Part shown: positions 18,593-28,536 of the stretch, in pieces | Numbering within the stretch: position 1 is the first letter of the stretch | Layout: each line of letters starts with the position of its first letter | Source of the DNA: Algoriphagus sp. PAP.12 | GTDB lineage: Bacteria; Bacteroidota; Bacteroidia; Cytophagales; Cyclobacteriaceae | Length of the DNA: 64,000 nucleotides | Direction: 5' to 3' | Assembly (NCBI RefSeq): GCF_026652115.1 | Contig: NZ_JAPPSQ010000004.1 | Coordinates: 62,001 to 126,000, forward strand | The notes under the pieces: model-generated | Told to the model about the DNA's origin: nothing | The model's database searches: none | The model's input: the letters and a program-made list of their open reading frames with translations, nothing else | Made by a program: the position numbers and the translations under genes

Positions 18593-18862
18593 TTACCAGC
18601 TGGACTTAGTCACTCCCGGGATTTTGCCTGCTGAGGCCATTTCACGGAAGGTTACCCTGTTGATACCAAACTTTCTCATGTAGCCTTTAGGACGACCAGT
18701 AAGCTTACATCTGTTGTGAAGTCTTACCGGAGAAGCGTTCTTTGGCAATTTGTCAAGGGCCTCATAATCACCAGCTGCTTTCAGCTCAGCTCTTTTTTGG
18801 GCATACTTGGCTACCAGACGTTCTCTTTTTCTCTCGCGAGCTTTGATGGACTCTCTTGCCAT
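18593..18862 (-). CDS. rpsN: 30S ribosomal protein S14, long zinc-free form
   Basis: uS14 lies in the 30S head near the A site. The 89-residue length and the motif [19 protein letters not shown], with one cysteine instead of two CXXC pairs, mark the long C-minus form that does not bind zinc. It starts 2 nt after rplE; an 82-nt gap with a promoter-like element follows. Confidence 0.97.
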   Translation of the reverse strand: MARESIKARERKRERLVAKYAQKRAELKAAGDYEALDKLPKNASPVRLHNRCKLTGRPKGYMRKFGINRVTFREMASAGKIPGVTKSSW

Positions 18863-18864
18863 GA

Positions 18865-19425
18865 TTATTCTTGATTATTTTTGTTAACGAACGGCATTCC
18901 GAAAGCCTTCAACAATGCGAAGCTTTCTTCGTCAGAATTTGCGGTGGTCACAAATGTGATATCCATACCGGAGATTCTGTTTACTTTCTCAATAGAGATC
19001 TCTGGGAAAATGATTTGCTCTGTTACACCCAAAGAGTAGTTACCTCTACCATCGAATCCTTTGTCAGAGATTCCTTTGAAGTCACGAACACGTGGAAGTG
19101 CCACGGTCATCAATCTGTCAAGGAATTCATACATTTTAGATCCTCTCAAAGTAACTTTAGCTCCGATAGGCATTCCTTCTCTCAACTTAAAGTTGGAAAC
19201 AGAAGTCTTTGCTTTAGTAGCTACTGCTCTTTGGCCAGTGATCAAAGAAAGCTCTTCCACACCCTGGTCAACCAATTTCTTGTCAGCCACAGCAGCACCG
19301 ATACCTTTGTTCAAGACAATTTTCTCCAACTTAGGTACTTGCATTACGGAAGAATACTGGAATTTCTCTTTCAAAGCAGGAACGATATCGTTCACATACT
19401 TATCTTTCATTCTAGGATTAGCCAT
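18865..19425 (-). CDS. rplE: 50S ribosomal protein L5
   Basis: uL5 binds 5S rRNA and the P-site tRNA elbow. The 186-residue product has the family motifs [34 protein letters not shown] and [10 protein letters not shown]. Its ATG lies inside the last codons of rplX (8-nt overlap). Directly before it the mRNA carries GGAGGTGATC, a 10-nt match to the complement of the 16S rRNA 3' end at 6-nt spacing from the core, which is striking in a phylum that rarely uses Shine-Dalgarno pairing. Confidence 0.97.
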   Translation of the reverse strand: MANPRMKDKYVNDIVPALKEKFQYSSVMQVPKLEKIVLNKGIGAAVADKKLVDQGVEELSLITGQRAVATKAKTSVSNFKLREGMPIGAKVTLRGSKMYEFLDRLMTVALPRVRDFKGISDKGFDGRGNYSLGVTEQIIFPEISIEKVNRISGMDITFVTTANSDEESFALLKAFGMPFVNKNNQE

Positions 19426-19762
19426 TGATCACCTCCCCTGTTTTCTTAGAGTATCTTACTAATTTACCATTGTCACCTGCCTTGCGACCAGTTCTGGTAG
19501 CTTCACCAGTTTTAGGATCTACAAGCATCAGGTTACTGATATGTACTGGAGCTTCTTTCTTTTCGATTCCACCTTGAGGCTTAGCAGCGGTAGGTTTCAC
19601 GTGCTTAGTCACGATGTTAACACCTTCTACAAACGCTCTGTTTTTAGCAGTATCTACAGAAAGAACAGTTCCTGTTTTTCCTTTGTCATCACCTGCGATC
19701 ACCTTCACGGTGTCTCCGGTTTTGATATGCAACTTTTGTTGCTTGTTGAATTTTCTTTCCAT
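19418..19762 (-). CDS. rplX: 50S ribosomal protein L24
   Basis: uL24 starts large-subunit assembly at the 5' end of 23S rRNA. The 114-residue product has the KOW motif ([20 protein letters not shown]) and the tail [14 protein letters not shown]. The last four residues are encoded by the stretch that also acts as the possible ribosome-binding site for rplE. It starts 2 nt after rplN. Confidence 0.97.
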   Translation of the reverse strand: MERKFNKQQKLHIKTGDTVKVIAGDDKGKTGTVLSVDTAKNRAFVEGVNIVTKHVKPTAAKPQGGIEKKEAPVHISNLMLVDPKTGEATRTGRKAGDNGKLVRYSKKTGEVING

Positions 19763-19764
19763 GA

Positions 19765-20133
19765 TTACAATACTTCAGGGGCCAAAGAAACGATTTTCAT
19801 AAACTGCTTCTCTCTCAACTCTCTGGCAACTGGCCCGAAGATACGAGTACCTCTAGGCTCATCGTTGTTGTTCAACAAGACAGCAGCGTTGTCTTCAAAT
19901 CTGATGTAAGATCCGTCTTTACGTCTTACTTCTTTTTTGGTTCTTACGATAACCGCTCTTGAAACGGTACCTTTTTTCATGTTGCTGGAAGATAGGGCTG
20001 ACTTTACAGTCACGACAACTTTATCACCGATAGAAGCATATCGCTTTTTAGTTCCTCCCAATACGCGGATGACCAATACCTCTTTGGCACCGGAGTTGTC
20101 CGCCACACTTAGTCTGGATTCTTGCTGTATCAT
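19765..20133 (-). CDS. rplN: 50S ribosomal protein L14
   Basis: uL14 sits at the subunit interface and contributes an intersubunit bridge. The 122-residue product is canonical: [39 protein letters not shown], and [13 protein letters not shown] near the end. It is 2 nt from each neighbour (rpsQ upstream, rplX downstream). Confidence 0.97.
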   Translation of the reverse strand: MIQQESRLSVADNSGAKEVLVIRVLGGTKKRYASIGDKVVVTVKSALSSSNMKKGTVSRAVIVRTKKEVRRKDGSYIRFEDNAAVLLNNNDEPRGTRIFGPVARELREKQFMKIVSLAPEVL

Positions 20134-20135
20134 GA

Positions 20136-20399
20136 TTACTTAGCCCTTTCTATAATTTCAACTAATCTCCAACGCTTGTTCTTACTCAGCGGACGAGTTT
20201 CGCTAATTTTAACGAGGTCGCCTTCGTTACACTCGTTTTTCTCGTCATGAGCCATAAATTTGGTAGTCTTGGCAACGAATTTACCATAGATCCCGTGCTT
20301 AACTCTACGTTCCACGGCTACAGTAATGGATTTATCCATCTTGTTGCTTACGACTTTACCAATTCTTTCTTTACGAAGATTTCTTTCGATCGTAGCCAT
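20136..20399 (-). CDS. rpsQ: 30S ribosomal protein S17
   Basis: uS17 is an OB-fold primary binder of 16S rRNA. The 87-residue product has the typical start ([19 protein letters not shown]), the central [20 protein letters not shown] and the motif [20 protein letters not shown]. It lies between rpmC and rplN in standard S10/spc order. Confidence 0.97.
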   Translation of the reverse strand: MATIERNLRKERIGKVVSNKMDKSITVAVERRVKHGIYGKFVAKTTKFMAHDEKNECNEGDLVKISETRPLSKNKRWRLVEIIERAK

Positions 20400-20417
20400 T
20401 TTCTTTTCTGTTAGCTA

Positions 20418-20600
20418 TTATTTCGCAGCCAATGCAGTCTTCAATCTTGCGATCAGACGCTTGGTCTCGCGGATTCTGTTAGGATTCTCAATAGGAGAAA
20501 TTGAGTGAGCAAACTGTAGCTTGCTCAGGTTCGTTTTCTCAGCGCTGATTTTCTCAGCGATTTCACTTGCGGAAAGTGAAAGGATCTCTGTATTTTTCAT
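20418..20600 (-). CDS. rpmC: 50S ribosomal protein L29
   Basis: uL29 is a small two-helix protein near the peptide exit tunnel. The 60-residue product has LSASEIAEKISAEKTNLSKL and the closing helix RETKRLIARLKTALAAK. It starts 9 nt after rplP and precedes rpsQ by 18 nt. Confidence 0.95.
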   Translation of the reverse strand: MKNTEILSLSASEIAEKISAEKTNLSKLQFAHSISPIENPNRIRETKRLIARLKTALAAK

Positions 20601-20609
20601 AGTTCCTAA

Positions 20610-21029
20610 TTATTCTGCGTAGTCTCTACGAACAACAAAATTGGTACTAACTGGAAGTTTCTGCTGAGCCAATCTCAAAGCTTCTTTTGCAGTCTCCATA
20701 GATACACCAGTAGCTTCGAAGAGGATGGTTCCTGGCTTGATAACTGCTACCCAATACTCAGGAGCACCTTTACCTTTACCCATACGTACTTCAGCAGGCT
20801 TCTTGGTGATAGGTTTGTCAGGGAAAATTCTGATCCAAACCTGTCCTTCTCTTTTCATTGCTCTTGTCATGGCGATACGAGCTGCTTCGATCTGACGAGA
20901 GGTGATCCATCCTGCTTCAAGGGATTTGATGCCAAAGTTGCCAAAAGAAAGCGTATGCCCTCTTTGTGCGATGCCTTTGACACGGCCCTTATGCATTTTT
21001 CTATATTTAGTTCTTTTCGGCTGTAACAT
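20610..21029 (-). CDS. rplP: 50S ribosomal protein L16
   Basis: uL16 helps place the A-site tRNA and is among the last proteins added to the 50S subunit. The 139-residue product starts [19 protein letters not shown] and contains [39 protein letters not shown] and the motif [19 protein letters not shown]. It starts 23 nt after the rpsC stop. Confidence 0.97.
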   Translation of the reverse strand: MLQPKRTKYRKMHKGRVKGIAQRGHTLSFGNFGIKSLEAGWITSRQIEAARIAMTRAMKREGQVWIRIFPDKPITKKPAEVRMGKGKGAPEYWVAVIKPGTILFEATGVSMETAKEALRLAQQKLPVSTNFVVRRDYAE

Positions 21030-21052
21030 GATTTCTCACTTATCGGTGAAAA

Positions 21053-21784
21053 TTAGTTATTTCTTTTTCTACGTCTTGGACCACCGTCTCTCTTAGGACC
21101 AGCGTTTCTCCCGCCCTTAGGCTCGTTAGCTGCACCTTGATTTGGAGACAAGTCTCTCTTACCGTACACTTCACCTTTGAAGATCCATACTTTGATTCCG
21201 ATGATTCCGTAAACTGTCAAAGCTTCGGAGATCGCATAATCAATGTCTGCTCTCAATGTGTGAAGAGGAATTCTTCCTTCTTTGTACATTTCAGAACGTG
21301 CCATTTCGGCACCGCCCAATCGACCAGAAAGTTTAACTTTGATTCCTTCTGCTCCCACTCTCATGGATGCTGCAATGGCTTGTTTCATTGCTCTACGGAA
21401 GGATATTCTAGCCTGAAGCTGCTGAGCGATAGACTCACCAACCAATTTGGCATCCAATTCAGGTCTTTTGATTTCAAAGATGTTGATTTGAATGTCTTTG
21501 CTGGTAAGCTTCTTAAGCTCTTCTTTAAGCTTATCTACTTCGGCTCCACCTTTACCAATAACTACACCTGGACGAGCGGTATGAATGGTAAGTGTGATTC
21601 TCTTAAGCGTACGCTCAATGATCACCTTAGCAATCCCACCCTTAGGAATTCTGGCAAGGACGTACTTACGGATTTTTTGATCTTCGTGTAGTTTTTCAGC
21701 AAAGTCTTTTCCTCCGTACCAGTTGGAATCCCAGCCTTTGACTACACCAAGTCTAAATCCTATTGGGTTGATCTTTTGTCCCAT
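21053..21784 (-). CDS. rpsC: 30S ribosomal protein S3
   Basis: uS3 forms part of the mRNA entry pore and its helicase activity. The 243-residue product has the N domain ([20 protein letters not shown]), a KH domain around residues 60-100 ([19 protein letters not shown]) and the C domain signature [17 protein letters not shown]. It ends with a Lys/Arg/Gly-rich tail ([18 protein letters not shown]). Confidence 0.98.
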   Translation of the reverse strand: MGQKINPIGFRLGVVKGWDSNWYGGKDFAEKLHEDQKIRKYVLARIPKGGIAKVIIERTLKRITLTIHTARPGVVIGKGGAEVDKLKEELKKLTSKDIQINIFEIKRPELDAKLVGESIAQQLQARISFRRAMKQAIAASMRVGAEGIKVKLSGRLGGAEMARSEMYKEGRIPLHTLRADIDYAISEALTVYGIIGIKVWIFKGEVYGKRDLSPNQGAANEPKGGRNAGPKRDGGPRRRKRNN

Positions 21785-21793
21785 AGTCTGTTC

Positions 21794-22186
21794 TTAATTT
21801 GCCTTTTCGTTTGTTTCTACTACATCAGCGGTAACTTCTTCAGCGTTGAATGCATCAACTACTAGAGTTACATGATTGGATCTCTTGCGGATTCTATGAC
21901 CACGACCTTGAGGAGCAGGTCTCAATCTCTTAAGAGATCTACCTTCGTCCACCATGACGGTTTTGATATATAGATCAGCTTCCTCAAGCTTTGCATCTGG
22001 GTTTTTAGCTTGCCAGTTGGCAACCGCAGAAAGAAGAAGTTTTTCCAATTTAATGGATCCATGATTTGGAGTAAACTTCAATATGCTCAATGCCAATCCC
22101 ACTCTTTTGCCTCTGACCAAGTCAGCTACAAGACGCATTTTGCGTGGAGAGGTAGGAACGTTATTTAATCTTGCTACTGCTTCCAT
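21794..22186 (-). CDS. rplV: 50S ribosomal protein L22
   Basis: uL22 extends a beta hairpin into the peptide exit tunnel, where macrolides bind. The 130-residue product has the family motifs [18 protein letters not shown] and [20 protein letters not shown] at the hairpin tip, followed by HVTLVVDA and an acidic tail. No deletion in the hairpin is apparent. Confidence 0.97.
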   Translation of the reverse strand: MEAVARLNNVPTSPRKMRLVADLVRGKRVGLALSILKFTPNHGSIKLEKLLLSAVANWQAKNPDAKLEEADLYIKTVMVDEGRSLKRLRPAPQGRGHRIRKRSNHVTLVVDAFNAEEVTADVVETNEKAN

Positions 22187-22188
22187 GA

Positions 22189-22467
22189 TTATCTCTTTCC
22201 TTTATCTTTTTTGGCAATGTGGCCTCTGAAATTTCTGGTAGGAGCAAATTCACCTAGCTTGTGACCTACCATGTTGTCTGTTACAAATACCGGGATAAAC
22301 TTGTTTCCGTTATGCACAGCGAAGGTATGTCCTACGAAATCTGGAGAAATCATAGATCTTCTTGACCAAGTCTTGATGACAGATTTCTTTCCTGATTCGT
22401 TCTGAGCGTCCACTTTCTTTACCAGGTGATGCTCGATATAAGGACCTTTTTTTAATGAACGTGCCAT
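22189..22467 (-). CDS. rpsS: 30S ribosomal protein S19
   Basis: uS19 is in the 30S head at the bridge to the 50S subunit. The 92-residue product begins [19 protein letters not shown] and has [40 protein letters not shown] and the tail [12 protein letters not shown]. It is 2 nt from both rplB and rplV. Confidence 0.97.
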   Translation of the reverse strand: MARSLKKGPYIEHHLVKKVDAQNESGKKSVIKTWSRRSMISPDFVGHTFAVHNGNKFIPVFVTDNMVGHKLGEFAPTRNFRGHIAKKDKGKR

Positions 22468-22469
22468 AA

Positions 22470-23294
22470 TTATTTAGATCTTTTGCTAACGATGAACTTG
22501 TTTGAATACTTTTTAGGTGATCTGGTTTTCTTACCTTTAGACAATAGACCCTTACGAGATCTAGGATGTCCACCGGAAGATCTACCTTCACCACCACCCA
22601 TTGGGTGATCGACTGGGTTCATAGCCACACCTCTTGTACGAGGTCTAACACCAAGCCATCTCTTACGACCGGCTTTACCCAATACCACGTTCATATGGTC
22701 ACCATTGGATACAGTACCAATAGTTGCCATACAGTTACCCAATATAAGTCTCATCTCTCCGGATGGAAGTTTGATGGTCACATATTTACCCTCACGAGCA
22801 ACAATCTGTGCATATCCACCAGCACTTCTTACCATTGCAGCACCTTTTCCTGGCTTCATCTCAATACAGTGTACAATTGTACCCATTGGGATGCTTGACA
22901 TGTGCATTGCGTTACCCACTTCAGGAGCAACTTGCTCTCCGGAAATCACTGTTTGTCCTACTTGCAAACCTTCCGGGGCGATAATGTAGGCTTTAGCACC
23001 ATCAGCGTAATAAAGTAGGGCTAGACGTGCTGTTCTATTTGGATCGTACTCAATTGCCTTTACGGTAGCAGGTACACCAAACTTATTTCTTTTGAAGTCT
23101 ACAATTCTTAGTCTTCTCTTATGACCACCACCCATATAGCGAGCGGTCATTTTGCCTTCATTATTTCTACCGCCTGACTTCTTGATAGGAGCAAGAAGAG
23201 ATTTCTCTGGTTTTGACGCAGTGATCTCGTCAAAAGCAGGAGCCACTCTAAATCTTGTTCCTGGAGTTACAGGCTTCAACTTTTTAATTGCCAT
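22470..23294 (-). CDS. rplB: 50S ribosomal protein L2
   Basis: uL2 is needed for subunit association and lies close to the peptidyl-transferase centre. The 274-residue product has the OB and SH3-like domains ([20 protein letters not shown] near residue 50) and the conserved C-terminal segment [20 protein letters not shown] with the critical histidine, followed by a basic tail. It starts 13 nt after rplW. Confidence 0.98.
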   Translation of the reverse strand: MAIKKLKPVTPGTRFRVAPAFDEITASKPEKSLLAPIKKSGGRNNEGKMTARYMGGGHKRRLRIVDFKRNKFGVPATVKAIEYDPNRTARLALLYYADGAKAYIIAPEGLQVGQTVISGEQVAPEVGNAMHMSSIPMGTIVHCIEMKPGKGAAMVRSAGGYAQIVAREGKYVTIKLPSGEMRLILGNCMATIGTVSNGDHMNVVLGKAGRKRWLGVRPRTRGVAMNPVDHPMGGGEGRSSGGHPRSRKGLLSKGKKTRSPKKYSNKFIVSKRSK

Positions 23295-23307
23295 GATATT
23301 GATTCAA

Positions 23308-23595
23308 TTAAATTTCTCCGTAAAAATCAATTACCTCTCCATCAGCTACTTCTACGATTGCTTTCTTGAAAGCATTGGTAAAGCCTGATACGATTCTTGT
23401 CTTGGTGTATCTTGTCTTATGCTTCGCAGCATATCTCATGGTACGTACTGATACCACTTTCACACCGTATGCTTTTTCTACAGCATTCTTGATTTCTGGT
23501 TTCTTCGCAGTTTTCTCTACGATGAATCCATAAACGCCTTTTTCGTTCATGGCAGAAATCTTCTCTGTAATCAAAGGCTGCTTTAGAATATCCAT
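23308..23595 (-). CDS. rplW: 50S ribosomal protein L23
   Basis: uL23 surrounds the exit tunnel and docks trigger factor and SRP. The 95-residue product contains LKQPLITEKISAMNEKGVY, the family motif KKPEIKNAVEKAYGVKVVSV and a basic loop (KHKTRYTKTRIV). It starts 4 nt after rplD. Confidence 0.96.
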   Translation of the reverse strand: MDILKQPLITEKISAMNEKGVYGFIVEKTAKKPEIKNAVEKAYGVKVVSVRTMRYAAKHKTRYTKTRIVSGFTNAFKKAIVEVADGEVIDFYGEI

Positions 23596-23599
23596 TGTC

Positions 23600-24229
23600 T
23601 TATTTCGATAAAATGGTTTCCAATTTACTTACAGATCCTTCGCAAAGAACCAAATGGTCTGCGTTAAGAAGCTGGTAAGTATTTACATCATTTACAGTGA
23701 CAACTTTCGCTTTTGGAAGGTTTCTGCTGGATAGGTAAACGTTTTTGTTGTCTTCAGGAAGAACCAACAGCGTCTTCTTATCGGATAGCGCCAATCCATT
23801 AAGCAATGCCAGATAAGCTTTTGTCTTTGGAGCATCAAATGCAAGATTTTCCAATACTGACAAGCTGTTGTCTTTCACTTTGTAAGAAAGCGCAGATTTT
23901 CTAGCAAGTTGTTTTACTTTTTTATTCAATTTGAAGGAGTAGTTTCTTGGTCTAGGACCGAAAACTCTACCTCCGCCTCTGAAAAGTGGAGACTTCAAAG
24001 ATCCAGCTCTGGCACCACCGGTACCTTTTTGCTTTTTGATCTTCTTAGTAGATCCAGCAATTTCATTTCTTTCTTTAGACTTATGAGTACCTTGTCTCTG
24101 ATTCGCTAGGTACTGCTTTACATCCAGATAGATCGCATTGTCATTTGGCTCGATCGCGAAGATCTCATCAGACAACTGCACTTTTCTTCCGGTGTCTTCT
24201 CCTTTTTGATTGATTACTGCTAATTCCAT
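23600..24229 (-). CDS. rplD: 50S ribosomal protein L4
   Basis: uL4 sends a loop into the exit tunnel and in gamma-proteobacteria represses the S10 operon. The 209-residue product has the tunnel-loop motif [20 protein letters not shown] and [19 protein letters not shown], and the C-terminal Rossmann-like half with [15 protein letters not shown]. It starts 3 nt after rplC. Whether it regulates this operon is unknown, but the rplC leader hairpin is a possible site. Confidence 0.97.
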   Translation of the reverse strand: MELAVINQKGEDTGRKVQLSDEIFAIEPNDNAIYLDVKQYLANQRQGTHKSKERNEIAGSTKKIKKQKGTGGARAGSLKSPLFRGGGRVFGPRPRNYSFKLNKKVKQLARKSALSYKVKDNSLSVLENLAFDAPKTKAYLALLNGLALSDKKTLLVLPEDNKNVYLSSRNLPKAKVVTVNDVNTYQLLNADHLVLCEGSVSKLETILSK

Positions 24230-24232
24230 GGC

Positions 24233-24865
24233 TTACTTCTCTAGAATTACATAAGAATTTTTTGGACCTGGTACTGAACCGGACACTAGAAGGAGATTTT
24301 GCTCAGGATAAACCTTCAATACTCTAAGGTTCAATACTTTCACTCTATCACCACCAGTTCTTCCAGCCATTCTCATACCCTTGAATACTCGGGATGGCCA
24401 AGAACATGCACCAATGGAACCTGGGTGTCTTTGTCTGTTGTGCTGACCGTGAGTTTGTCCACCCACACCACCAAAACCATGACGCTTCACTACACCTTGG
24501 AAGCCTTTACCTTTAGAAGTACCGATAGCATCTACGAAGTCACCTTCAATAAACACTTCTCCGGCCTTCACCGTAGCTCCTAGATCTACCTGGCCTTCAA
24601 ACTCGACCCGGAAATCACGGAACTCAACAACTTTTTGCTTTGGCGTGGTGCCGGCCTTTTTAAAATGACCAATCAACGGCTTAGGAGTGTTTTTCTCCTT
24701 TCGCTCACCATAAGCCAACTGCACTGCGTTGTACCCGTCTGTTTCAACGTTTTTTACTTGCGTCACTACGCAAGGACCAGCTTCTATTAGCGTGCATGCG
24801 ACGTTACGCCCATCGGCACTGAAAATGCTAGTCATTCCTACTTTTTTACCTATAATACCAGACAT
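24233..24865 (-). CDS. rplC: 50S ribosomal protein L3
   Basis: uL3 starts large-subunit assembly and reaches toward the peptidyl-transferase centre. I chose the ATG at 24865 (210 residues, starting [15 protein letters not shown]) over a start nine codons upstream because the family begins exactly there. The central loop with [20 protein letters not shown] contains the glutamine that is methylated in some bacteria. It heads the S10-type cluster after a terminator and a strong promoter. Confidence 0.97.
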   Translation of the reverse strand: MSGIIGKKVGMTSIFSADGRNVACTLIEAGPCVVTQVKNVETDGYNAVQLAYGERKEKNTPKPLIGHFKKAGTTPKQKVVEFRDFRVEFEGQVDLGATVKAGEVFIEGDFVDAIGTSKGKGFQGVVKRHGFGGVGGQTHGQHNRQRHPGSIGACSWPSRVFKGMRMAGRTGGDRVKVLNLRVLKVYPEQNLLLVSGSVPGPKNSYVILEK

Positions 24866-24891
24866 CTTTTTTAAGATAATTTGATAATCCA

Positions 24892-24909
24892 CAAGCGTTT
24901 ATGCGCTTG
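24892..24909 (-). promoter_or_regulatory. Leader hairpin in the rplC 5' UTR
   Basis: Perfect arms CAAGCG and CGCTTG close a 6-nt loop between the predicted transcript start (near 24921) and the rplC ATG at 24865. It has no T tract, so it is not a terminator. It is a candidate translational or ribosomal-protein control element. Confidence 0.5.
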
Positions 24910-24927
24910 GGCCCTTTTTAAGGACTG

Positions 24928-24958
24928 CAAAGTTACTGAAATAAAATTCTGCAACAAA
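24928..24958 (-). promoter_or_regulatory. Promoter of the rplC-led ribosomal cluster
   Basis: The minus strand reads TTTG, 19 nt, then TAACTTTG: a full match to the Bacteroidota primary-sigma consensus at the ideal spacing. It lies between the rpsJ terminator and rplC. Confidence 0.82.
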
Positions 24959-25052
24959 TCCCAACTCCTATATTTTCAAACATTTAGCAAATATTTCCTT
25001 TGGAATCGGGCATTATTTGAGGGGATTTTTAAAGGATTCATTTACAAATCCC

Positions 25053-25091
25053 AAAAAAACAAAAGACCTGCAGGGTAATGCAGGCCTTTTG
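25053..25091 (-). terminator. Intrinsic terminator after rpsJ
   Basis: In the transcript sense, the arms AAAAGGCCTGCA and TGCAGGTCTTTT (one mismatch) close a loop of about 6 nt and run into a T tract. It separates the rpsL-rpsG-fusA-rpsJ unit from rplC. Confidence 0.9.
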
Positions 25092-25113
25092 ATATATGAA
25101 ATTTCAGGTTTTG

Positions 25114-25419
25114 TCAAACCTTGATCTCTACGTCAACTCCACTTGGAAGCTCGATTTTCATCAAAGCATCTACAGTTTTAGAAGAGTTAGAGTAGATATC
25201 TACCAATCGCTTGTAAGTACAAAGCTGATACTGGTCTCTAGCTTTTTTGTTTACGTGTGGGGATTTCAACACAGTAAACTTTTCTTTCTTAGTTGGCAAT
25301 GGAATTGGTCCCACTACAACTGCACCAGTTGCTTTTACAGCTTTTACAATCTTCTCTGATGACTTATCCACCAGGCTATGATCGTATGATTTTAGTTTTA
25401 TTCTGATTTTCTGATTCAT
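25114..25419 (-). CDS. rpsJ: 30S ribosomal protein S10 (NusE)
   Basis: uS10 is in the 30S head and, as NusE, bridges NusG and the ribosome or antitermination complexes. The 101-residue product has the motif [20 protein letters not shown] and [20 protein letters not shown]. It is the last gene of the str-type unit, 12 nt after fusA, and is cut off from rplC by a terminator and promoter rather than heading an S10 operon. Confidence 0.97.
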   Translation of the reverse strand: MNQKIRIKLKSYDHSLVDKSSEKIVKAVKATGAVVVGPIPLPTKKEKFTVLKSPHVNKKARDQYQLCTYKRLVDIYSNSSKTVDALMKIELPSGVDVEIKV

Positions 25420-25431
25420 CGCAAATATTGA

Positions 25432-27555
25432 TTAGTCTTTCTGACCTTTTACGTTAGCAATTACTCCCTCAGCTATGTTGTTAGGAACAGGCTCATAGTG
25501 AGAGAATGTCAAAGATGCAGTTGCTCTACCGGAAGAGATGGTTCTCAAATCGGTAATGTAACCGAACAACTCAGACAAAGGTACAGCAGCTTTGATTACG
25601 GATGAAGTACCTTTGGTATCCATACCTTTCATCAAACCTCTTCTTCTGTTCAAGTCACCGGTAATAGGACCAGTGTACTCATCAGGAGTCACAACGTCTA
25701 CAGACATAATTGGCTCTAGCAATTGTGGTCTACACTTCTTAGCAGCTTCTTTGAAACCAATTCTTGCAGCTAATTCGAAAGAAAGAGCATCTGAATCGAC
25801 ATCGTGGAAAGATCCGTGGAACAATCTAACTTTCATAGACTCAACAGGGTAACCTGCCAAAGGTCCATTTTTCATAGATTCTGCGAAACCTTTCTGGATA
25901 GCAGGGATAAATTCTTTAGGAATCACACCACCAACGATACCATTTACAAAGTCAAGTCCTGGCTTGATTTCACCTGTTTCAGGATCTGCATCCTTAGGAC
26001 CCAATTCAAATACGATATCCGCAAATTTACCTTTACCACCAGACTGCTTCTTGTAAACTTCTTTGTGTTCGATAGAACCAAACAAAGCTTCTTTATAAGC
26101 AACCTGAGGAGCACCTTGGTTGATTTCTACTTTGAATTCACGCTTCAATCGGTCGATGATGATATCCAAGTGAAGTTCACCCATACCTCTCAAGATGGTC
26201 TGACCAGTTTCATGATCAGTGTTTACTTGAAGAGTTGGATCTTCTTCTACCAATTTAGCGATCGCCATACCAAGCTTGTCAACGTCCGCCTGAGTCTTAG
26301 GCTCAATAGCGTAACCGATTACAGGCTCAGGGAAGATCATGGATTCAAGAACTACCTTACGGTTTTCAGCACAAAGGGTATCCCCTGTTTTGATATCTTT
26401 AAATCCTACAACCGCACCAATATCACCAGCTCTCAAAGCTTCGATTTGGTTTTGCTTGTTAGCGTGCATCTGGAATACTCTGGAGATACGCTCCTTGTTT
26501 CCAGAACGGCTATTGAAGATGTAAGAACCAGATTCCAAAACTCCAGAATACGCTCTTACGAAGCAAAGTCTACCCACGAATGGGTCTGTTGCGATTTTAA
26601 ATGCCAAACCTGCAAATGGCTCGTCTTCATTAGGAGCGATTACTACATCTTTCTCCTCATCGTTCAAGTCATGAGCAATGATGTTATCCTTGTCAAGTGG
26701 AGAAGGAAGCAATTCCATCACCAAGTCAAGCATGGTTTGAACACCTTTGTTTTTGAAAGAAGATCCACATACCATAGGGACAATTTTCATGTCGATGGTA
26801 GCCGCTCTCAAAGCAGCCAAGATCTCTTCTTCAGTGATTGAGTCTGGATCCTCGAAGTATTTTTCCATCAAAGACTCGTCATACTCAGCGACAGCTTCAA
26901 GCAAATGCTCTCTCCACTGCTCAACTTCTTCAAGCATGTCTTCAGGAATAGGAACTTCGTTGAAAGTCATTCCCATATCTTCTTCGTTCCAAACGATAGC
27001 TCTGTTGTTGATCAAATCAACAACTCCTTTGAATTTGTCTTCAGCCCCGATAGGGATTTGCAAAGGCACTGCGTAGCTTCCTAGCATTTCCTTCACCTGC
27101 TTACAAACTTCAAGGAAGTTCGCACCAGCACGGTCCATTTTGTTAACGAATCCGATACGTGCTACTTTATAGTTATCAGCCAAACGCCAGTTGGTCTCAG
27201 ACTGAGGCTCTACACCGTCCACAGCACTGAACAGGAAAACCAAGCCGTCCAATACACGAAGGGAACGGTTTACCTCTACGGTAAAGTCAACGTGCCCTGG
27301 GGTATCGATGATGTTGATCTGATATTTTTGGTCTCTGTAGTTCCAGAACACGGTAGTTGCAGCAGAAGTAATGGTGATACCTCTTTCTTGCTCCTGGGCC
27401 ATCCAGTCCATGGTAGCTGCTCCATCGTGAACCTCACCGATTTTGTGAGATACACCAGAATAAAAAAGAATACGCTCAGTGGTAGTAGTTTTACCGGCAT
27501 CAATGTGAGCTGCGATACCGATGTTTCTGGTATATTTTAAGTCTCTTTTAGCCAT
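25432..27555 (-). CDS. fusA: Elongation factor G
   Basis: EF-G is the GTPase that drives translocation and helps ribosome recycling. At 707 residues it has the G1 box AHIDAGKT (16-23), the G2-region [11 protein letters not shown]3 DTPGHVDF and G4 NKMDR, then domains II-V including [18 protein letters not shown] and the domain IV loop. It starts 5 nt after rpsG and is followed closely by rpsJ, so this is the main cellular copy. Confidence 0.98.
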   Translation of the reverse strand: MAKRDLKYTRNIGIAAHIDAGKTTTTERILFYSGVSHKIGEVHDGAATMDWMAQEQERGITITSAATTVFWNYRDQKYQINIIDTPGHVDFTVEVNRSLRVLDGLVFLFSAVDGVEPQSETNWRLADNYKVARIGFVNKMDRAGANFLEVCKQVKEMLGSYAVPLQIPIGAEDKFKGVVDLINNRAIVWNEEDMGMTFNEVPIPEDMLEEVEQWREHLLEAVAEYDESLMEKYFEDPDSITEEEILAALRAATIDMKIVPMVCGSSFKNKGVQTMLDLVMELLPSPLDKDNIIAHDLNDEEKDVVIAPNEDEPFAGLAFKIATDPFVGRLCFVRAYSGVLESGSYIFNSRSGNKERISRVFQMHANKQNQIEALRAGDIGAVVGFKDIKTGDTLCAENRKVVLESMIFPEPVIGYAIEPKTQADVDKLGMAIAKLVEEDPTLQVNTDHETGQTILRGMGELHLDIIIDRLKREFKVEINQGAPQVAYKEALFGSIEHKEVYKKQSGGKGKFADIVFELGPKDADPETGEIKPGLDFVNGIVGGVIPKEFIPAIQKGFAESMKNGPLAGYPVESMKVRLFHGSFHDVDSDALSFELAARIGFKEAAKKCRPQLLEPIMSVDVVTPDEYTGPITGDLNRRRGLMKGMDTKGTSSVIKAAVPLSELFGYITDLRTISSGRATASLTFSHYEPVPNNIAEGVIANVKGQKD

Positions 27556-27560
27556 CCTAA

Positions 27561-28028
27561 TTAAAATCTAAAGTGAGAGAATGCTTTGTTAGCTTCAGCC
27601 ATTCTGTGCGTATCATCTTTTTTCTTCACAGCAGCACCTTCACCTTTGGCAGCTGCGATGATTTCGCCAGCAAGTCTGTCCATCATGGTCTTCTCACCTC
27701 TTTTACGAGCGTAGGTGATCATCCACTTGATTCCAAGGGCCATCTTTCTCTCTGGTCTGACTTCCATTGGAACTTGGAATGTAGCACCACCAACTCTACG
27801 ACTCTTCACCTCAACGGATGGAGCAATATTGTTAAGCGCTTTTTTCCAAACCTCAAGACCATTCTCACCCACCTTTGATTCTACTTTTTCGATTGCATCG
27901 TAGAAAATGGTGTAAGCAATACTCTTCTTCCCGTCATACATAAGACTGTTTACAAACTTAGTCACCAAGGTATCATTGAACTTGGGATCAGGAAGAATAT
28001 ATCTCTTCTTTGGTTTCGCTTTTCTCAT
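27561..28028 (-). CDS. rpsG: 30S ribosomal protein S7
   Basis: uS7 starts assembly of the 30S head and contacts E-site tRNA. The 155-residue product has [19 protein letters not shown], the family motif [36 protein letters not shown] and a C-terminal helix ending [10 protein letters not shown]. In E. coli S7 represses the str operon. It starts about 20 nt after rpsL. Confidence 0.97.
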   Translation of the reverse strand: MRKAKPKKRYILPDPKFNDTLVTKFVNSLMYDGKKSIAYTIFYDAIEKVESKVGENGLEVWKKALNNIAPSVEVKSRRVGGATFQVPMEVRPERKMALGIKWMITYARKRGEKTMMDRLAGEIIAAAKGEGAAVKKKDDTHRMAEANKAFSHFRF

Positions 28029-28048
28029 TTTTTCTTAAATGTTTTTGA

Positions 28049-28438
28049 TTACTTTTTGGCTGGAGCAGCCTTAGGTCTTTTAGCACCGTACTTGGAGCGA
28101 CCTTGCTTACGGTCTTTTACTCCGGCAGTATCCAATGCACCGCGGATGATGTGATATCTTACACCTGGTAGATCCTTCACACGACCACCTCTGATCAATA
28201 CGATTGAGTGCTCTTGTAGATTGTGACCTTCACCTGGAATGTAAGCATTCACTTCTTTTCCATTTGTCAATCTCACCCTTGCAACCTTTCTCATAGCTGA
28301 GTTAGGCTTCTTAGGGGTAGTAGTGTACACTCTGGTACAAACCCCTCTTCGCTGAGGACATGCGTCCAAAGCTCTTGATTTAGATTTGGTTTCCAGTGTT
28401 GTTCTACCTTTTCTTACTAACTGTTGAATAGTAGGCAT
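28049..28438 (-). CDS. rpsL: 30S ribosomal protein S12
   Basis: uS12 sits at the decoding centre. I place the start at 28438 (129 residues, [12 protein letters not shown]) because the longer in-frame reading would begin inside the promoter. Lys43 (in TTPKKPNS) and Lys88 (in GGRVKDLPG), the usual streptomycin-resistance positions, are wild type. It opens the str-type unit with a predicted leader of about 40 nt that is almost wholly a hairpin. Confidence 0.98.
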   Translation of the reverse strand: MPTIQQLVRKGRTTLETKSKSRALDACPQRRGVCTRVYTTTPKKPNSAMRKVARVRLTNGKEVNAYIPGEGHNLQEHSIVLIRGGRVKDLPGVRYHIIRGALDTAGVKDRKQGRSKYGAKRPKAAPAKK

Positions 28439-28446
28439 TAACTGAT

Positions 28447-28479
28447 AAAATTTAGTTTTCCTGTAAACTGTTAAATTTT
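28447..28479 (-). promoter_or_regulatory. Leader hairpin in the rpsL 5' UTR
   Basis: Outer arms AAAATTT/AAATTTT (7 bp) and inner arms AGTTT/AAACT (5 bp), with a 3-nt bulge and a 6-nt loop, fill the region from about +1 of the predicted transcript to 9 nt before the rpsL ATG. It looks like a designed 5' structure rather than random sequence and is a candidate ribosomal-protein binding site. Confidence 0.5.
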
Positions 28480-28485
28480 GGACTG

Positions 28486-28516
28486 CAAAGGTAAACAAAG
28501 TAATAAGACGAACAAA
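28486..28516 (-). promoter_or_regulatory. Promoter of rpsL-rpsG-fusA-rpsJ
   Basis: The minus strand reads TTTG, 19 nt, then TACCTTTG, a full TTTG-N19-TAnnTTTG match. It lies between the DUF3467 gene and rpsL. The predicted start is near 28480, about 40 nt before the rpsL ATG. Confidence 0.82.
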
Positions 28517-28536
28517 ATTAAGTAGTTATATTTTTG

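Noticed and set aside
25804-26841. Long open frame on the plus strand opposite fusA (345 codons)
   Set aside because: It lies wholly antisense to a fully conserved EF-G gene, has no signal or domain pattern, and is low in Gly and rich in Phe/Ser/Arg as expected for the complement of a biased gene.
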